A stretch of DNA of 64,000 bases from Pseudoalteromonas sp. (GCF_018402495.1 NZ_JAGYIU010000001.1:124001-188000); one strand, 5' to 3'; counted from the stretch's first letter, positions 38,001 to 48,339 are shown. The notes: a model not told the origin generated them from the sequence alone. Numbers and translations are program-made.

Positions 38001-38181
38001 AGCCCGGTGCTTGTGTATTGATTTGCACTTGCACGTTAGTGATATCGGGTACCGCATCGATAGGTAATTTTTGATAACTGAATATCCCCATGCCCAGCAC
38101 AAGGAAGATCAACATCAGCATTATCCCTCGTCGCTCTATGGATAAACGTAATATGGATTCAATCATATGTTCGTCCCCCAA
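35053..38181 (-). CDS. czcA: CzcA-type heavy-metal RND efflux pump
   Basis: 1042 residues, the usual length for HME-RND pumps. Membrane helix 4 carries DFGLIVDGAVIIVEN (~403-417), the DFG...D...E proton-relay motif of the Co/Zn/Cd subgroup (HME1) and not the copper/silver CusA pattern. Two large periplasmic loops and 12 membrane segments can be followed; the start MIESILRLSIERRGIMLMLI is typical (an internal ATG four codons after the first possible start). It pumps divalent metal out through CzcB and CzcC. It is the last gene of a minus-strand operon starting at 42902. Confidence 0.93.
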   Translation of the reverse strand: MGDEHMIESILRLSIERRGIMLMLIFLVLGMGIFSYQKLPIDAVPDITNVQVQINTQAPGYSPLETEQRITFVVETALAGLPDLSYTRSLSRYGLSQVTAVFDEGTDLYFARNLINTRLGAIKSQLPEGLEPEMGPIATGLGEIYMYTLRAKQNAMQKNGEPYNAMALREIHDWIVKPQLALVKGITEVNAIGGYVKQYHVNPEPQLMLNFDISLSDIHRALERNNTNQGAGFVERNGQQILVRSQGQLQTLSDIENVVIKRINTVPVAVKDIGSVAIGKELRTGAATQEGEETVLGTAMMLVGENSRAVAQSVAKKVKDIQSSLPDGIVIEPVYDRTLLVDKAIETVQKNLVEGALLVIVILFILLGNIRAALITAAVIPLAMLATITGMVNTGVSANLMSLGALDFGLIVDGAVIIVENCIRRLSESQKRTGTVLPLKERLELVFQATNEVIRPSLFGVLIITVVYIPLFSLTGVEGKMFQPMAATVIMALIAAMLFSITIVPAAVAMFMAGKVSEKESFIIVAAKSAYRPIINLALKLRWIVLFGSGVLVVGSLWLATRLGSEFVPQLDEGDIALHAMRIPGTGIEQAVAMQKTLESTLMEYEQVLTVFAKTGTAEVATDAMPPNVTDTFVMLKPRAQWPDPNLSKADFVETLERDLQAVTGNNYEFTQPIQMRFNELISGVRADLGIKVFGDDLTTLVASANDILTVLQSIDGVADARLEQVDDIPIFTINPKLVELARYGLDVADLQEWLASAIGGNTAGLIFEGDRRFELLVRFGEGIRTDLDAIGSTPIITSDGEFVPLSEVATLGYSSVPNQISRENGKRRVVVTANVRERDLGSFVDEAKIKITEQVALPAGYWLDYGGTFEQLESASQRLSIVVPATLFLILVLLVVVFGSFRDALIIFTGVPLALTGGVFALWMRDMPLSISAGVGFIALSGIAVLNGLVMLSFIKQRVLETGDLINSIVDGAITRLRPVLMTALVASLGFIPMALNVGTGAEVQRPLATVVIGGIISSTILTLVVLPILYRMMHSKLTKE

Positions 38182-38219
38182 TAACTGAGACGCATGACCA
38201 AGTAAATAGCATTGAGTTA

Positions 38220-39158
38220 TTAGTGGTCATGACCGGCCTCCGACTTTTCTAAATCGGCTTTAAACAGGTAGCTGTTCTGGCTGACAATCACATCTGCAAT
38301 GTGCAGACCTGATAACACTTCAATATTGTAGTTATCTTGTTGACCTAAGGTAACGGGCACGGGACGGTATTCATCACCTTCTTTGACAAACACGACAGAA
38401 GCCCCTTCAAACTCTTGAATCGAAGCTTTAGGCACCATCATGGCGACATCAAGTTTGTTGATTGTGACAAGCCCTTTGATAGCCGCGCCAACCGGCCACT
38501 GACCTGAGGTATTAGCTATTTTGGCATACGCCAATACATACGGTTTTTCATCTGGCGAGGGTAAGATATGCTGGATAGTGGTTTCTAACGATGAGCCTGC
38601 CACACTAAGTTGAACACTTTGCTGCTCTGCAATATCAGAGAGCTGTTGTGGGAAGACTTTAAGCTGTGCCCACACGTCATCATAGTTTGCGATTGAAAAT
38701 AACACTTGGCCATTAGATAACTCGCCTTCATTGGCATGTCTGGCAATCACGGTGCCTGAAAACGGCGCGGCAACGGGATAACTTTTCAGGCTTTCGTTGG
38801 ATTCAACTACCGCCAGTGTCTCGCCTTTTTTAACTTTTTTACCTAAATTTGCATTGACCTTGGTCACCATACCGTCGAATCGTGCACGCACATGACTCAG
38901 TGAAGCAGGGTCGGTCACGATATTTCCGTAGACAGTGGTGGTAATATTGAGACTACCCGTTTGCACACTTTGCGTCATTACGCCCATTTTTTGCGCCATG
39001 CTATCTGACATGAATACGCGTTCATCCTTATGGGCTTCCTCTTTACCATGTTCGCCTTCTGATGCTTGTATTGTGGTGCTTGAAAAAAATCCCAACGCAC
39101 TGCAAACAATGAAAACTAACAGAGCGTTTTGCTTCTTATTTAATATATTTTTGTTCAT
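38220..39158 (-). CDS. czcB: CzcB-type periplasmic adaptor of the metal efflux pump
   Basis: 312 residues from the ATG at 39158, which overlaps the czcC stop (ATGA); earlier in-frame starts lie inside czcC and are rejected. Signal peptide ~1-34, then a His/Glu-rich stretch (EGEHGKEEAHKDER) likely to bind metal, a barrel-sandwich hybrid domain (VRARFDGMVTKVNANLGKKV), and a C-terminal domain ending SEAGHDH. It joins the inner-membrane pump CzcA to the outer-membrane channel CzcC. It is rather short, with little alpha-hairpin. Confidence 0.9.
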   Translation of the reverse strand: MNKNILNKKQNALLVFIVCSALGFFSSTTIQASEGEHGKEEAHKDERVFMSDSMAQKMGVMTQSVQTGSLNITTTVYGNIVTDPASLSHVRARFDGMVTKVNANLGKKVKKGETLAVVESNESLKSYPVAAPFSGTVIARHANEGELSNGQVLFSIANYDDVWAQLKVFPQQLSDIAEQQSVQLSVAGSSLETTIQHILPSPDEKPYVLAYAKIANTSGQWPVGAAIKGLVTINKLDVAMMVPKASIQEFEGASVVFVKEGDEYRPVPVTLGQQDNYNIEVLSGLHIADVIVSQNSYLFKADLEKSEAGHDH

Positions 39159-40477
39159 TTTGTTTTTCTCGAAAAAGAGGTGTTGATCGTATCCACAAGT
39201 GGCTGTGCAGTCAGTGATTCGATATCTGCACCGCGCTGATGAGCTTGCTTCGCTGATTGAATTAAGGCTTGTTTGGCATTGAGTAGTTCTTGACGTGTAC
39301 TCACCCATTCAAGGTAGCTGAATCGACCGTTGATATAGGCTTGTTCTACTAATTCCAGCGCTTGAACTAAGGGTGGGATAATAGAGTTTTGCAGTGTATG
39401 TACATTGAGCAACGCATTGTTTCTGACCATCAAGGCCATATTTAGCTGATGGTATAGGTTTTGCGTCGCTGACTCTTTTTGTTGTTCCAGCTGTGCCTGA
39501 ATTGCTCGCTGCTTTTGGTACTCGCCAAGATTTCGGTCACCGGCAAACAGAGGCATACTCACGCCTGCTACAAAGGCTGTTTCATCTATGCCATTCATGC
39601 GCCTGATACCGGCCGTCCAGCTTAAATCCGATTGATTAGCTGCTTGAGTAAGGCGGACTTGGGAAGCCTGCAATCTCGAACCTTGCGTATAGACCTCAAG
39701 ATTGGGACTGTCCAATAGAGTGGTGAAAAGCGCGGTTAACGAAGGAGACGATTGCAGCGCAAATAAGTCACCCTCCACATCAGTAAAAGTGGGATCTTTT
39801 TCCCCCCACATAATAGCCAGACTATTTATCATGCCTTGCTTAGTTTGCTGTGCCGTCACCACATCCAGTCTAGCTCTTGCTAGCGCTGCTTCAGCGCGTT
39901 TCTGTTCAAATGCAGGGGAAGCACCTGCATCCACGCGTCTTGTGACAGCCTGATAGGTATATCGAGCAAGTGTTTCTGCCTCTTGTTGCGCGTCAATTAA
40001 CGCTTGTTGCGCCAATACATCGATGTAGCGACGTGTCACTTCAGCCAGTACATCCAAGGTGTGCACTTGTTTTTGCGCTTCGACTAAGGTGGATTGCGCC
40101 TTAGCAAACTCCTTACGTGAGTTGAGTTTATTGCCCAATTCAATGACCGACGACAATGTGAGAGTCAACTCGGTGTCCTTAATGCCAGAGACCTCGCCTG
40201 TTCCTAAGAAGTTTTCCATTTCAATGCCTACGTTGAGGGCTGGTTTGAGAGAAGCAGTTTTAATTTCTCCCTCAATCGCTTGTTGCCTATATGTGAACTC
40301 ATGCAACTCGGGTGAATTCGCTAATGTTCGCTGTATGGCGCTTTGCAAGGTCATTTCGCGATTGGTGATACTGTTTGTTTGTGCTACTACCACGGTGTGT
40401 GTTGTCAAAAGAACAAGCATCGTGGAAATCACCCAAGCGTGCACACGCATAGGGCGACTCAATGAAAAATGCATCAT
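39155..40477 (-). CDS. czcC: CzcC-type outer-membrane efflux channel (TolC family)
   Basis: 440 residues. A signal peptide ends near residue 33 (VVVAQ). Two TolC-type repeats follow with long helices; ALQRTL-like repeats are seen as LQSAIQRTLANSPELHEF and the second-half AGVSMPLFAGDRNLGEYQKQ, a typical CzcC motif. It forms the outer-membrane exit of the CBA pump. The stop overlaps the czcB start by 4 bp and the upstream small gene ends 73 bp before it. Confidence 0.9.
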   Translation of the reverse strand: MMHFSLSRPMRVHAWVISTMLVLLTTHTVVVAQTNSITNREMTLQSAIQRTLANSPELHEFTYRQQAIEGEIKTASLKPALNVGIEMENFLGTGEVSGIKDTELTLTLSSVIELGNKLNSRKEFAKAQSTLVEAQKQVHTLDVLAEVTRRYIDVLAQQALIDAQQEAETLARYTYQAVTRRVDAGASPAFEQKRAEAALARARLDVVTAQQTKQGMINSLAIMWGEKDPTFTDVEGDLFALQSSPSLTALFTTLLDSPNLEVYTQGSRLQASQVRLTQAANQSDLSWTAGIRRMNGIDETAFVAGVSMPLFAGDRNLGEYQKQRAIQAQLEQQKESATQNLYHQLNMALMVRNNALLNVHTLQNSIIPPLVQALELVEQAYINGRFSYLEWVSTRQELLNAKQALIQSAKQAHQRGADIESLTAQPLVDTINTSFSRKTK

Positions 40478-40550
40478 TGTTTTATTCCTAAATTATCAAA
40501 AAAATATATATCGCCAAACTGTTGGCGAACGGTGTTTGATTAGTTCAGGG

Positions 40551-40946
40551 TTATGCTTTAGGTGGGCGTAGTAATTGCGTGATCGGTGCATCTATTACTT
40601 TTGATAAGTAATAGAAATTGTGATGGGTGGCAACAGAATCGAGTTCGATACCATTGGTGCTTACAATCCATTGGGCATGGGTTCCGTGACAATGGCCACA
40701 GTGGTGGCAATCAGCAGGATTGTGAGATTTATCTACGGGGACGTTATCAGCATCAGGTTGTTCGCTAGATTTTAGTTGAACCTGCGCATGTTCAGTAGCG
40801 ATGTTATCGCCCAATTGATGTTCGTGTATTTCATTTAGATGTTGTGAGTCGACAGTATGAGAATCCAATGTATTGGCGACAGCAGAAAACGACTGAAACA
40901 AAATCAGCGAAATCAGCAGGTAACTTGTCACCCTTACACTAAACAT
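40551..40946 (-). CDS. Small exported His/Cys-rich protein of the metal operon
   Basis: 131 residues. An N-terminal hydrophobic segment ending SAVANT looks like a signal peptide. The mature part has many His residues and the cluster ADCHHCGHCHGTHAQW (~85-100), suited to binding soft or borderline metal ions. Small proteins of this type occur beside czc genes in gammaproteobacteria and may act as periplasmic metal buffers or sensors; that role is inferred. It lies between the CDF transporter and czcC in the same direction. Confidence 0.75.
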   Translation of the reverse strand: MFSVRVTSYLLISLILFQSFSAVANTLDSHTVDSQHLNEIHEHQLGDNIATEHAQVQLKSSEQPDADNVPVDKSHNPADCHHCGHCHGTHAQWIVSTNGIELDSVATHHNFYYLSKVIDAPITQLLRPPKA

Positions 40947-41033
40947 ATCTATCTACTCTCATCTTTTTCATATTAACAGGTAATCGAACTAAGACCAATC
41001 GACCAACCTAAACAAAGTATTTCAATCATTACA

Positions 41034-41918
41034 TTACTCATCACGACAATCTTCATTGGCAAATTCAATTTCAATGGTAGTGTGCACAAAATCAAACTCA
41101 TCAAGACCTTGGCGAAGTTCGTCTTTAAGTGTTCTCAATTGAGAAACCGAAACATCTTGTTTCAACTCCACATGTGCCGTCATGACGCTATGTTCACCGT
41201 CCAAAGACCAGATATGAAAATGATGTATATCCGCCACATCATCAAATGACATGAGTACTTTACGCACTTCCTCCATCTGCTTAGCATCGGGCGTGGCTTG
41301 CAGGAATAACAATAAGGTTTCTTTTAGATTTCTAACTACATTGAATAAAATGAATAACGTGAAGCCAATGGATAAGATAGGATCTAAAATTGGCCATGGC
41401 TTAAACATCAGCACGATCGATACGATCAGCACTGCCACCCAACCCAAAACATCTTCAAGCAAATGCCAGTTTAAAATACGTTCGTTTAAGGAATTCCCTT
41501 CGCTAAGTTTATACGCAGCAAATCCATTAACGGCGATGCCAAAAATTGACAGGAGTATCATGCCTTCGACTTGCGGCATTTCGGGTGCAGAAAGCCTTGG
41601 GATAGCTTCGAATAAGATCCATATTGAGCCAGTCGTTAACACTAACCCGTTAATCAATGCACCAAGAAGTGAAAAGCGTTTATAGCCATAGGAAAATGTA
41701 TTGGTTGCTTGTTTATCACTGAGTTTATTTAAGCCCCAAGCGGTGCCAATGGATAAACTATCGCCCAAATCATGCACTGCGTCGGCCATAATAGCCGTGC
41801 TGTTTGTCAGCCACCCGCCGATAAATTCAATGATAGTGAACACGACATTCAAGAAAAATGCCCAGCCAATACGTTTTGATGCGCTGTTATCACTGTGACT
41901 GTGGTTATGATTATGCAT
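41034..41918 (-). CDS. czcD: CzcD-type cation diffusion facilitator
   Basis: 294 residues from the ATG at 41918 (MHNHNHSHSD), which overlaps the upstream stop by 8 bp; longer starts run into that gene. A His-rich N-terminus is followed by six membrane helices. Zinc-site residues are visible: NSTAIMADAVHDLGDSLSI in TM2 and LNWHLLEDVLGWVAV in TM5. A C-terminal cytoplasmic domain (DVADIHHFHIWSLDGEHSVM) completes it. It exchanges Zn, Co or Cd for protons across the inner membrane. Confidence 0.93.
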   Translation of the reverse strand: MHNHNHSHSDNSASKRIGWAFFLNVVFTIIEFIGGWLTNSTAIMADAVHDLGDSLSIGTAWGLNKLSDKQATNTFSYGYKRFSLLGALINGLVLTTGSIWILFEAIPRLSAPEMPQVEGMILLSIFGIAVNGFAAYKLSEGNSLNERILNWHLLEDVLGWVAVLIVSIVLMFKPWPILDPILSIGFTLFILFNVVRNLKETLLLFLQATPDAKQMEEVRKVLMSFDDVADIHHFHIWSLDGEHSVMTAHVELKQDVSVSQLRTLKDELRQGLDEFDFVHTTIEIEFANEDCRDE

Positions 41919-42270
41919 GGTTGATTTTGTCCAATATCGCTTGATTTTCAGCACTGATTGGCAGTCGCTTAAAGGGGCTGATGTCAGTGCCACCTGTATT
42001 CCCTTTAGGTACAAGGCCGATAGCTGTTTTGGTTGCAGCACCAACTATTCTTATTACTTGTCCAAAAACGGCTCTCCAATCTTTGTTTAGAAGACCGTGT
42101 CGCAGCATTTTACAATGAATTAAACAATGATAATAAGTAGAGTGCTGACCAATTACATGCGCATCCTCCAGCGCTGCAAATGCCTGCCTCTCATTATTGT
42201 TAGACATTGCATCTGAGTAATCTGTTAATTTGGAATCGATATGTGGCTTAACCGCTTTGTTGTATGTCAT
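41911..42270 (-). CDS. DUF3703-type small protein of the metal operon
   Basis: 119 residues, soluble. The pattern of AFAALEDAHVIGQHSTYYH, LIHCKMLRHGLLNKDWRAV and GNTGGTDISPFKRLPI is that of the small proteins (DUF3703) regularly found in czc-type clusters; their function is unknown. It overlaps the genes on both sides (4 bp with the transporter at 42267, 8 bp with czcD), so it is tightly coupled in the operon. Confidence 0.75.
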   Translation of the reverse strand: MTYNKAVKPHIDSKLTDYSDAMSNNNERQAFAALEDAHVIGQHSTYYHCLIHCKMLRHGLLNKDWRAVFGQVIRIVGAATKTAIGLVPKGNTGGTDISPFKRLPISAENQAILDKINHA

Positions 42271-42902
42271 AGTGGATCACCCGCTTTACCTTTCTGTACT
42301 TCGCTATTAAGTACTTCCTGCTTGGCATCTTTGAGGATCATCCACGCTCCGCGCAGCACGACAATCGACACAATACAGCCGATAACCAAATCCGGTACTC
42401 TGCTATCAAGCCATACCACTAAAACTCCGGCGATAATGACACCCATGTTGGCGATGACATCGTTGGCCGAAAAAATCCAGCTGGCTCGCATATGTACTTC
42501 GTCGTTTTTATGATTACGAATGATCACCAAGCAAACGACGTTTGCAATTAGTGCAATGAACCCCATTCCTATCATTAGTGATGAGATAGGCTCACTGCCC
42601 AAGAATAACCTTCTGGTAATATCAATAAGAATAATTACGCCCAGCAATAGCTGAAAGTAACCACTGATTTTCGCAGCTTTGGCTTTGTGAAGTATAGATT
42701 TGCCCACAGCATAAATACCTATGCCGTATACAACTGCATCCGCTAGCATGTCCATAGAGTCTGCTATTAAAGCAGTAGAGTCAGCCAAAATACCCACGGT
42801 CATCTCAACGAAAAACATCGTCGCATTGATGCCGAGCAGCCAATACAGAACCCGTTTTTGTGAGGCATCTTTGATTTCCACTTCACAGCCGCAACCACTC
42901 AT
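42267..42902 (-). CDS. Short CDF-type cation transporter, first gene of the metal operon
   Basis: 211 residues. It starts MSGCGCEVEIKDASQKRVLY, a Cys-rich N-terminus, followed by five to six membrane helices with DSTALIADSMDMLADAVVYG in TM2 and SWIFSANDVIANMGVI in TM5, the Asp and Asn/Asp metal-site positions of CDF proteins. It lacks most of the cytoplasmic C-terminal domain, which is usual for this short subgroup next to MerR-type regulators. Divergent from the regulator gene, with the shared promoter between. Confidence 0.88.
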   Translation of the reverse strand: MSGCGCEVEIKDASQKRVLYWLLGINATMFFVEMTVGILADSTALIADSMDMLADAVVYGIGIYAVGKSILHKAKAAKISGYFQLLLGVIILIDITRRLFLGSEPISSLMIGMGFIALIANVVCLVIIRNHKNDEVHMRASWIFSANDVIANMGVIIAGVLVVWLDSRVPDLVIGCIVSIVVLRGAWMILKDAKQEVLNSEVQKGKAGDPL

Positions 42903-42934
42903 TGTTCAACTCTTATTCCCAAAACTATAGGTAC

Positions 42935-42965
42935 AGTGTAAAGTCTATACCTAGTATAGAGTCAA
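42935..42965 (-). promoter_or_regulatory. MerR-type promoter of the metal operon
   Basis: On the minus strand TTGACT (42965-42960) and TACACT (42940-42935) are 19 bp apart, the long spacer that MerR activators need. The spacer carries the dyad CTATACTAGGTATAG, where the regulator binds and untwists the DNA. Confidence 0.85.
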
Positions 42966-42983
42966 CAACACAAAGGCACGTTT

Positions 42984-43373
42984 ATGAAAATAGGTGAGCT
43001 ATCAAAAAAAAGTGGGTGTTCTATTCAGACGATCCGTTTTTATGAAAAACAGGATTTGTTTGAGGCTTGCAATCGCAGTGAAGGCAACTACAGAATTTAC
43101 GACGCATCATCGTTGAGAGCACTGCGATTCATTAAACAATGTCGCTCATTAGATTTGACCATAATAGAAATTAAACAGCTGTTGGATACAAAAAATAATC
43201 CCGATAAAAGTTGTTCTAGTGTGAACAATTTGATCCATCAACATATGGTTGACGTCACGCATCGCATTGCAGAGCTTGAGGAGCTAAAGGCTACCCTATC
43301 TGAGATGGCCTCGGCATGCACAGATGATAGAAAAGTTAAAGAATGTGGGGTATTGCAGTTGCTTGAAGAGTGA
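42984..43373 (+). CDS. MerR-family Cd/Pb(Zn)-responsive regulator, CadR/PbrR-like
   Basis: 129 residues. The winged helix begins MKIGELSKKSGCSIQTIRFYEK and is followed by the NYRIYD wing and a dimerisation helix. Cysteines are at the expected sensor positions: KSCSSV near residue 76 and ACTDDRKVKEC near the C-terminus, the pattern of CadR/PbrR proteins and not that of CueR or ZntR. It is divergent from the efflux operon and should repress it without metal and activate it with metal by bending the 19-bp-spacer promoter. Confidence 0.88.
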   Translation: MKIGELSKKSGCSIQTIRFYEKQDLFEACNRSEGNYRIYDASSLRALRFIKQCRSLDLTIIEIKQLLDTKNNPDKSCSSVNNLIHQHMVDVTHRIAELEELKATLSEMASACTDDRKVKECGVLQLLEE

Positions 43374-43539
43374 TACTTATATCTACAAGTCTTGTAGTTT
43401 ACGTTTGCCTAAGGTTTCATAATTGTACATGGTTCGCTAATTGATATTAGATAAAGTAACCAATACACAATAAATAGCTATGTCCGCATTTTTGGGCTAA
43501 GCAGTCGTTCGACTGAGGTAGGTCGAATGTCCGTTGATC

Positions 43540-43598
43540 GCTCGAAGCGGCCCGTCAACATTCCAGTTTGTAAATCGTTTTGGGGCAGAAACGAGTTA
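43540..43598 (+). repeat. Right copy of the direct repeat flanking the metal module
   Basis: GCTCGAAGCGGCC (43540-43552) and TTGGGGCAGAAACGAGTTA (43580-43598) repeat the blocks at 34722-34778 in the same orientation and almost the same spacing (28 versus 26 bp). Confidence 0.6.
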
Positions 43599-43638
43599 TA
43601 CCTTAATGGCTCCTCACAGCACAAATTGGCTATTCACT

Positions 43639-43674
43639 GTCAGATTTGATTCAACTCTAAAAATCAAATCTGAC
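43639..43674. terminator. Hairpin downstream of the MerR gene
   Basis: GTCAGATTTGATT pairs perfectly with AATCAAATCTGAC (13 bp, 10-base loop). It may end the merR transcript, but there is no T-run. The 519-bp gap 43374-43892 holds this hairpin, the direct repeat, a terminator and the repA remnant. Confidence 0.4.
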
Positions 43675-43708
43675 AAATCAAGTTAATATTTATTCATCTG
43701 TGTATAAA

Positions 43709-43735
43709 AAAGGCAAAGTTACCTTTGCCTTTTTA
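43709..43735. terminator. Bidirectional terminator after the repA remnant
   Basis: AAAGGCAAAG-TTAC-CTTTGCCTTTTT, with A and T tracts on both sides. It lies 22 bp after the original repA stop codon (minus strand). Confidence 0.85.
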
Positions 43736-43756
43736 AGTATGGAGATAAAGATAAAG

Positions 43757-43892
43757 CTATTCTGGCAAATCACAAGTTGCGAGTGTGTATGCTTTATTTC
43801 GCCCAGACTTCTGTTCTAGTATTTTACCTTCGTTTATTAATTCCCTACATGAGCAAGAGATATTTTTCTTTATAGTACTAATGTTTAATGTT
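43757..43892 (-). pseudogene. 3' remnant of repA beyond the IS3 insertion
   Basis: Removing the IS and one copy of the 3-bp duplication lets the RepA frame read on from KSKMPT into LNISTIKKNISCSCRELINE ... YTLATCDLPE and a TAG at 43757. This gives about 45 more residues with the look of a small winged helix, so the original protein was about 380 residues. Confidence 0.85.
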
Positions 43893-43969
43893 TGTAGTGG
43901 TACAGTGATTTTGGCCACCCATTAAGAAAGAAATGTTATGCTAATAAGCATACAAATTTGGGTGAAAAA

Positions 43970-46162
<2,193 letters not shown>

Positions 46163-46344
46163 AACGAATATCCTTTATTTGTTTAAAATAGTTGTGGTGA
46201 CGAATTATATATATGTTCATTTGAAAGAATTACAAAGAATATTTTCTTCAAAAAAACACTTTTAATATAACTTATAGTTATCGTTGATTTAATACAATGC
46301 ACTTTATGTTATAAGTGGTTACTTAAAAATCCAATATTTAATAT

Positions 46345-47010
46345 ATGCACATATTTACATTTAGTGAATTAAAAGCGGCGCAAAGTGCCATGTTTTTAAT
46401 TCGTAAGTATGCGGTAGATAAAGAGAGCAGTGATGCACTGCTTGAGTGGCTTAAACCGTTTGAAACGCTTATTTATAAACGTGAAGGGAATTGGCGTGAT
46501 TTAGCGGCTAAAAATAAACTCACTAAATCCATTATTCCTAAATCTAACTCGCCTTACGGGCAAGATTTAATTGATAAAATGGTCATGCTGATAAAAGAAG
46601 AGCTGCATCATTTCTATCAAGTGCTCGAAATTATGGATGAATACGGTGTTGAATATAAAAGTATAACGCCCTGTCGTTATGCCAAAGGCATGTTACGTAA
46701 TGTTAAAACCTTTGAGCCCAATGCCTTAGTTGATAAGCTTATTGTGGGTGCATACATAGAAGCTCGCTCGTGTGAGCGCTTTGCCAAGCTTGCCCCCCAT
46801 GTAGATAAACGATTAGGTGATTTTTATATTTCACTGCTGCGCTCTGAGGCACGTCATTATCAAGATTATTTAACCCTTGCTCAAGACATTGCTGATTTTG
46901 ATATTACTGAACGAGTAAAAGAATTTGCTGAAATAGAAGCACAGCTAATTTTATCTGCTGACGAAGACTTTAAGTTTCACAGTGGTATGCCGTTTACTAA
47001 AAGCGCTTAG
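46345..47010 (+). pseudogene. miaE: 3' fragment of host miaE with an island-supplied start codon
   Basis: From residue 8 (ELKAAQSAMFLIRKYAVDKE) to the end this is the remaining ~213 residues of host MiaE. The island supplies ATG and six codons (MHIFTFS) in frame, so a 221-residue frame exists. The diiron-site helices are present but the first 45 residues are replaced, and no ribosome site precedes the ATG, so it is probably silent or inactive. Codon use matches the flanking host genes. Confidence 0.92.
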
Positions 47011-47045
47011 TTTAGGTATGCAGAGCACAGATTGAGTGCTTTAAC

Positions 47046-47780
47046 TTACAGTGGTGTAAATATGAGTTGCTGAGAGTTGGCGGTTACTACTAAATAAGAA
47101 CCTTGGGTATACCAATCACCTAATACCGTGCGGGTGAGTGTTTGCCCATCAACATTGTATTGATGCACATTAGGTCTGTGCGTATGACCGTGGATCATAT
47201 TAGCCACGCCATGTTTTGCAAAGGTTTCTAAAACGGCACTTTCAACAACATCAAGTATTTCTGGCGGTTTATCGGCTTGGCTAAGTTTACTTTTTTCACG
47301 CGCATCGCGGGCTATTTTTTTACGATACCAGAGCGGCATTGCGAGCATTAATTTTGGCCACCACCATCCTCGGCTTTTTCGACGAAACTTTTGATACTCA
47401 ACATCCTGGGTACACATTTCATCACCATGTAAAATTACAGTAGGTGTGCCGTAAAGGTCGATCACTGTTTGTTCATCGAGTAGAGTCATTCCTGCCATAT
47501 TGGCGTATTTTTCACGCATGATAAAATCGCGATTACCGTGTACAAAGTAAATGGGGATCCCTGAGTCACTAACTGCTTTTAATTGTTTTGCCACTGCTGC
47601 TGAGAGTTCGCTAACATAATCGTCACCAACCCACACTTCAAAAAAATCACCTAAAATATATAGGGCGTCTACTTTTTGAGGAGTAATATGGGCGTGTAAA
47701 AATTTAAAAAATGCCGCTGTAATATCAGGGCGATTTTCACTCAAATGTAAATCGGCAATAAAGTAGGTTTGGCGAGTCAT
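47046..47780 (-). CDS. lpxH: LpxH, UDP-2,3-diacylglucosamine hydrolase
   Basis: 244 residues. Calcineurin-type metal motifs appear in order: IADLHLSE (D9/H11 region), LGDFFEVWVGDD, HGNRDFIM, ILHGDEMCT and MIHGHTHRPN. The WWWPKLMLAMPLWYRKKIA insertion is the membrane-facing lid. LpxH releases UMP to make lipid X in lipid A synthesis at the inner membrane. It follows ppiB on the same strand, as in E. coli, but a hairpin lies between them. Confidence 0.96.
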   Translation of the reverse strand: MTRQTYFIADLHLSENRPDITAAFFKFLHAHITPQKVDALYILGDFFEVWVGDDYVSELSAAVAKQLKAVSDSGIPIYFVHGNRDFIMREKYANMAGMTLLDEQTVIDLYGTPTVILHGDEMCTQDVEYQKFRRKSRGWWWPKLMLAMPLWYRKKIARDAREKSKLSQADKPPEILDVVESAVLETFAKHGVANMIHGHTHRPNVHQYNVDGQTLTRTVLGDWYTQGSYLVVTANSQQLIFTPL

Positions 47781-47798
47781 GGTGATTCCAGTTAAATA

Positions 47799-47821
47799 AA
47801 AGCGGGTGAATACCCGCTTTA
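47799..47821. terminator. Hairpin between ppiB and lpxH
   Basis: AAAGCGGGT-GAAT-ACCCGCTTT is a perfect stem with A/T flanks, placed between the ppiB stop and the lpxH start. It may attenuate read-through from ppiB to lpxH. Confidence 0.7.
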
Positions 47822-47847
47822 TGTATTCTGTGAAGAATAAGGGGGTT

Positions 47848-48339
47848 TTAGCTTACAGTTACACTTTCAATTACTACATCTTCAAGTGGTACATCTTGGT
47901 GAAAACCATTGCTACCTGTAGCAACACCTTTGATGTTATTGACAACGTCCATGCCTTCTACTACTTCAGCAAACACACAGTAACCCCAGCCTTGCGACGT
48001 TTCGCTGCTGTGGTTTAAAAAGTCGTTATTATTCACGTTAATGAAAAATTGCGCAGTTGCTGAATGTGGATCAGGCGTGCGTGCCATGGCTAAAGTACCT
48101 ACTTTGTTAGATAGGCCGTTGTTAGCTTCGTTTTTAATTGGGTCGTTTACTTCTTTTTGTTCCATGCCCGGTAAAAAACCACCGCCTTGAACCATAAAAC
48201 CATCAATTACACGGTGAAAAATAGTGCCGTTATAAAAGCCTGATTTTGCATACTCTAAAAAGTTTTTTACTGTATTTGGCGCTTCGCTTTCGTGCATTTT
48301 AATGGTGATATCACCAAAATTTGTGTGTAGAACAACCAT
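47848..48339 (-). CDS. ppiB: PpiB, cytoplasmic peptidyl-prolyl isomerase (cyclophilin)
   Basis: 163 residues from the ATG at 48339, preceded by AGGAAA; a 21-residue N-terminal extension in frame is not family-like. Cyclophilin motifs: [39 protein letters not shown] and [17 protein letters not shown]. It speeds proline cis-trans isomerisation during folding. It is divergent from cysS, as in E. coli. Confidence 0.95.
   Translation of the reverse strand: MVVLHTNFGDITIKMHESEAPNTVKNFLEYAKSGFYNGTIFHRVIDGFMVQGGGFLPGMEQKEVNDPIKNEANNGLSNKVGTLAMARTPDPHSATAQFFINVNNNDFLNHSSETSQGWGYCVFAEVVEGMDVVNNIKGVATGSNGFHQDVPLEDVVIESVTVS

Noticed and set aside
39159-39308. Longer czcB start at 39308
   Set aside because: The extra 50 residues overlap czcC codons and lack signal-peptide character; the 39158 start gives a proper signal peptide and ATGA overlap.
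35053-40477. Copper/silver (Cus) efflux system
   Set aside because: Membrane helix 4 motif is of the Co/Zn/Cd type, and the neighbours are CDF pumps and a CadR-like regulator.
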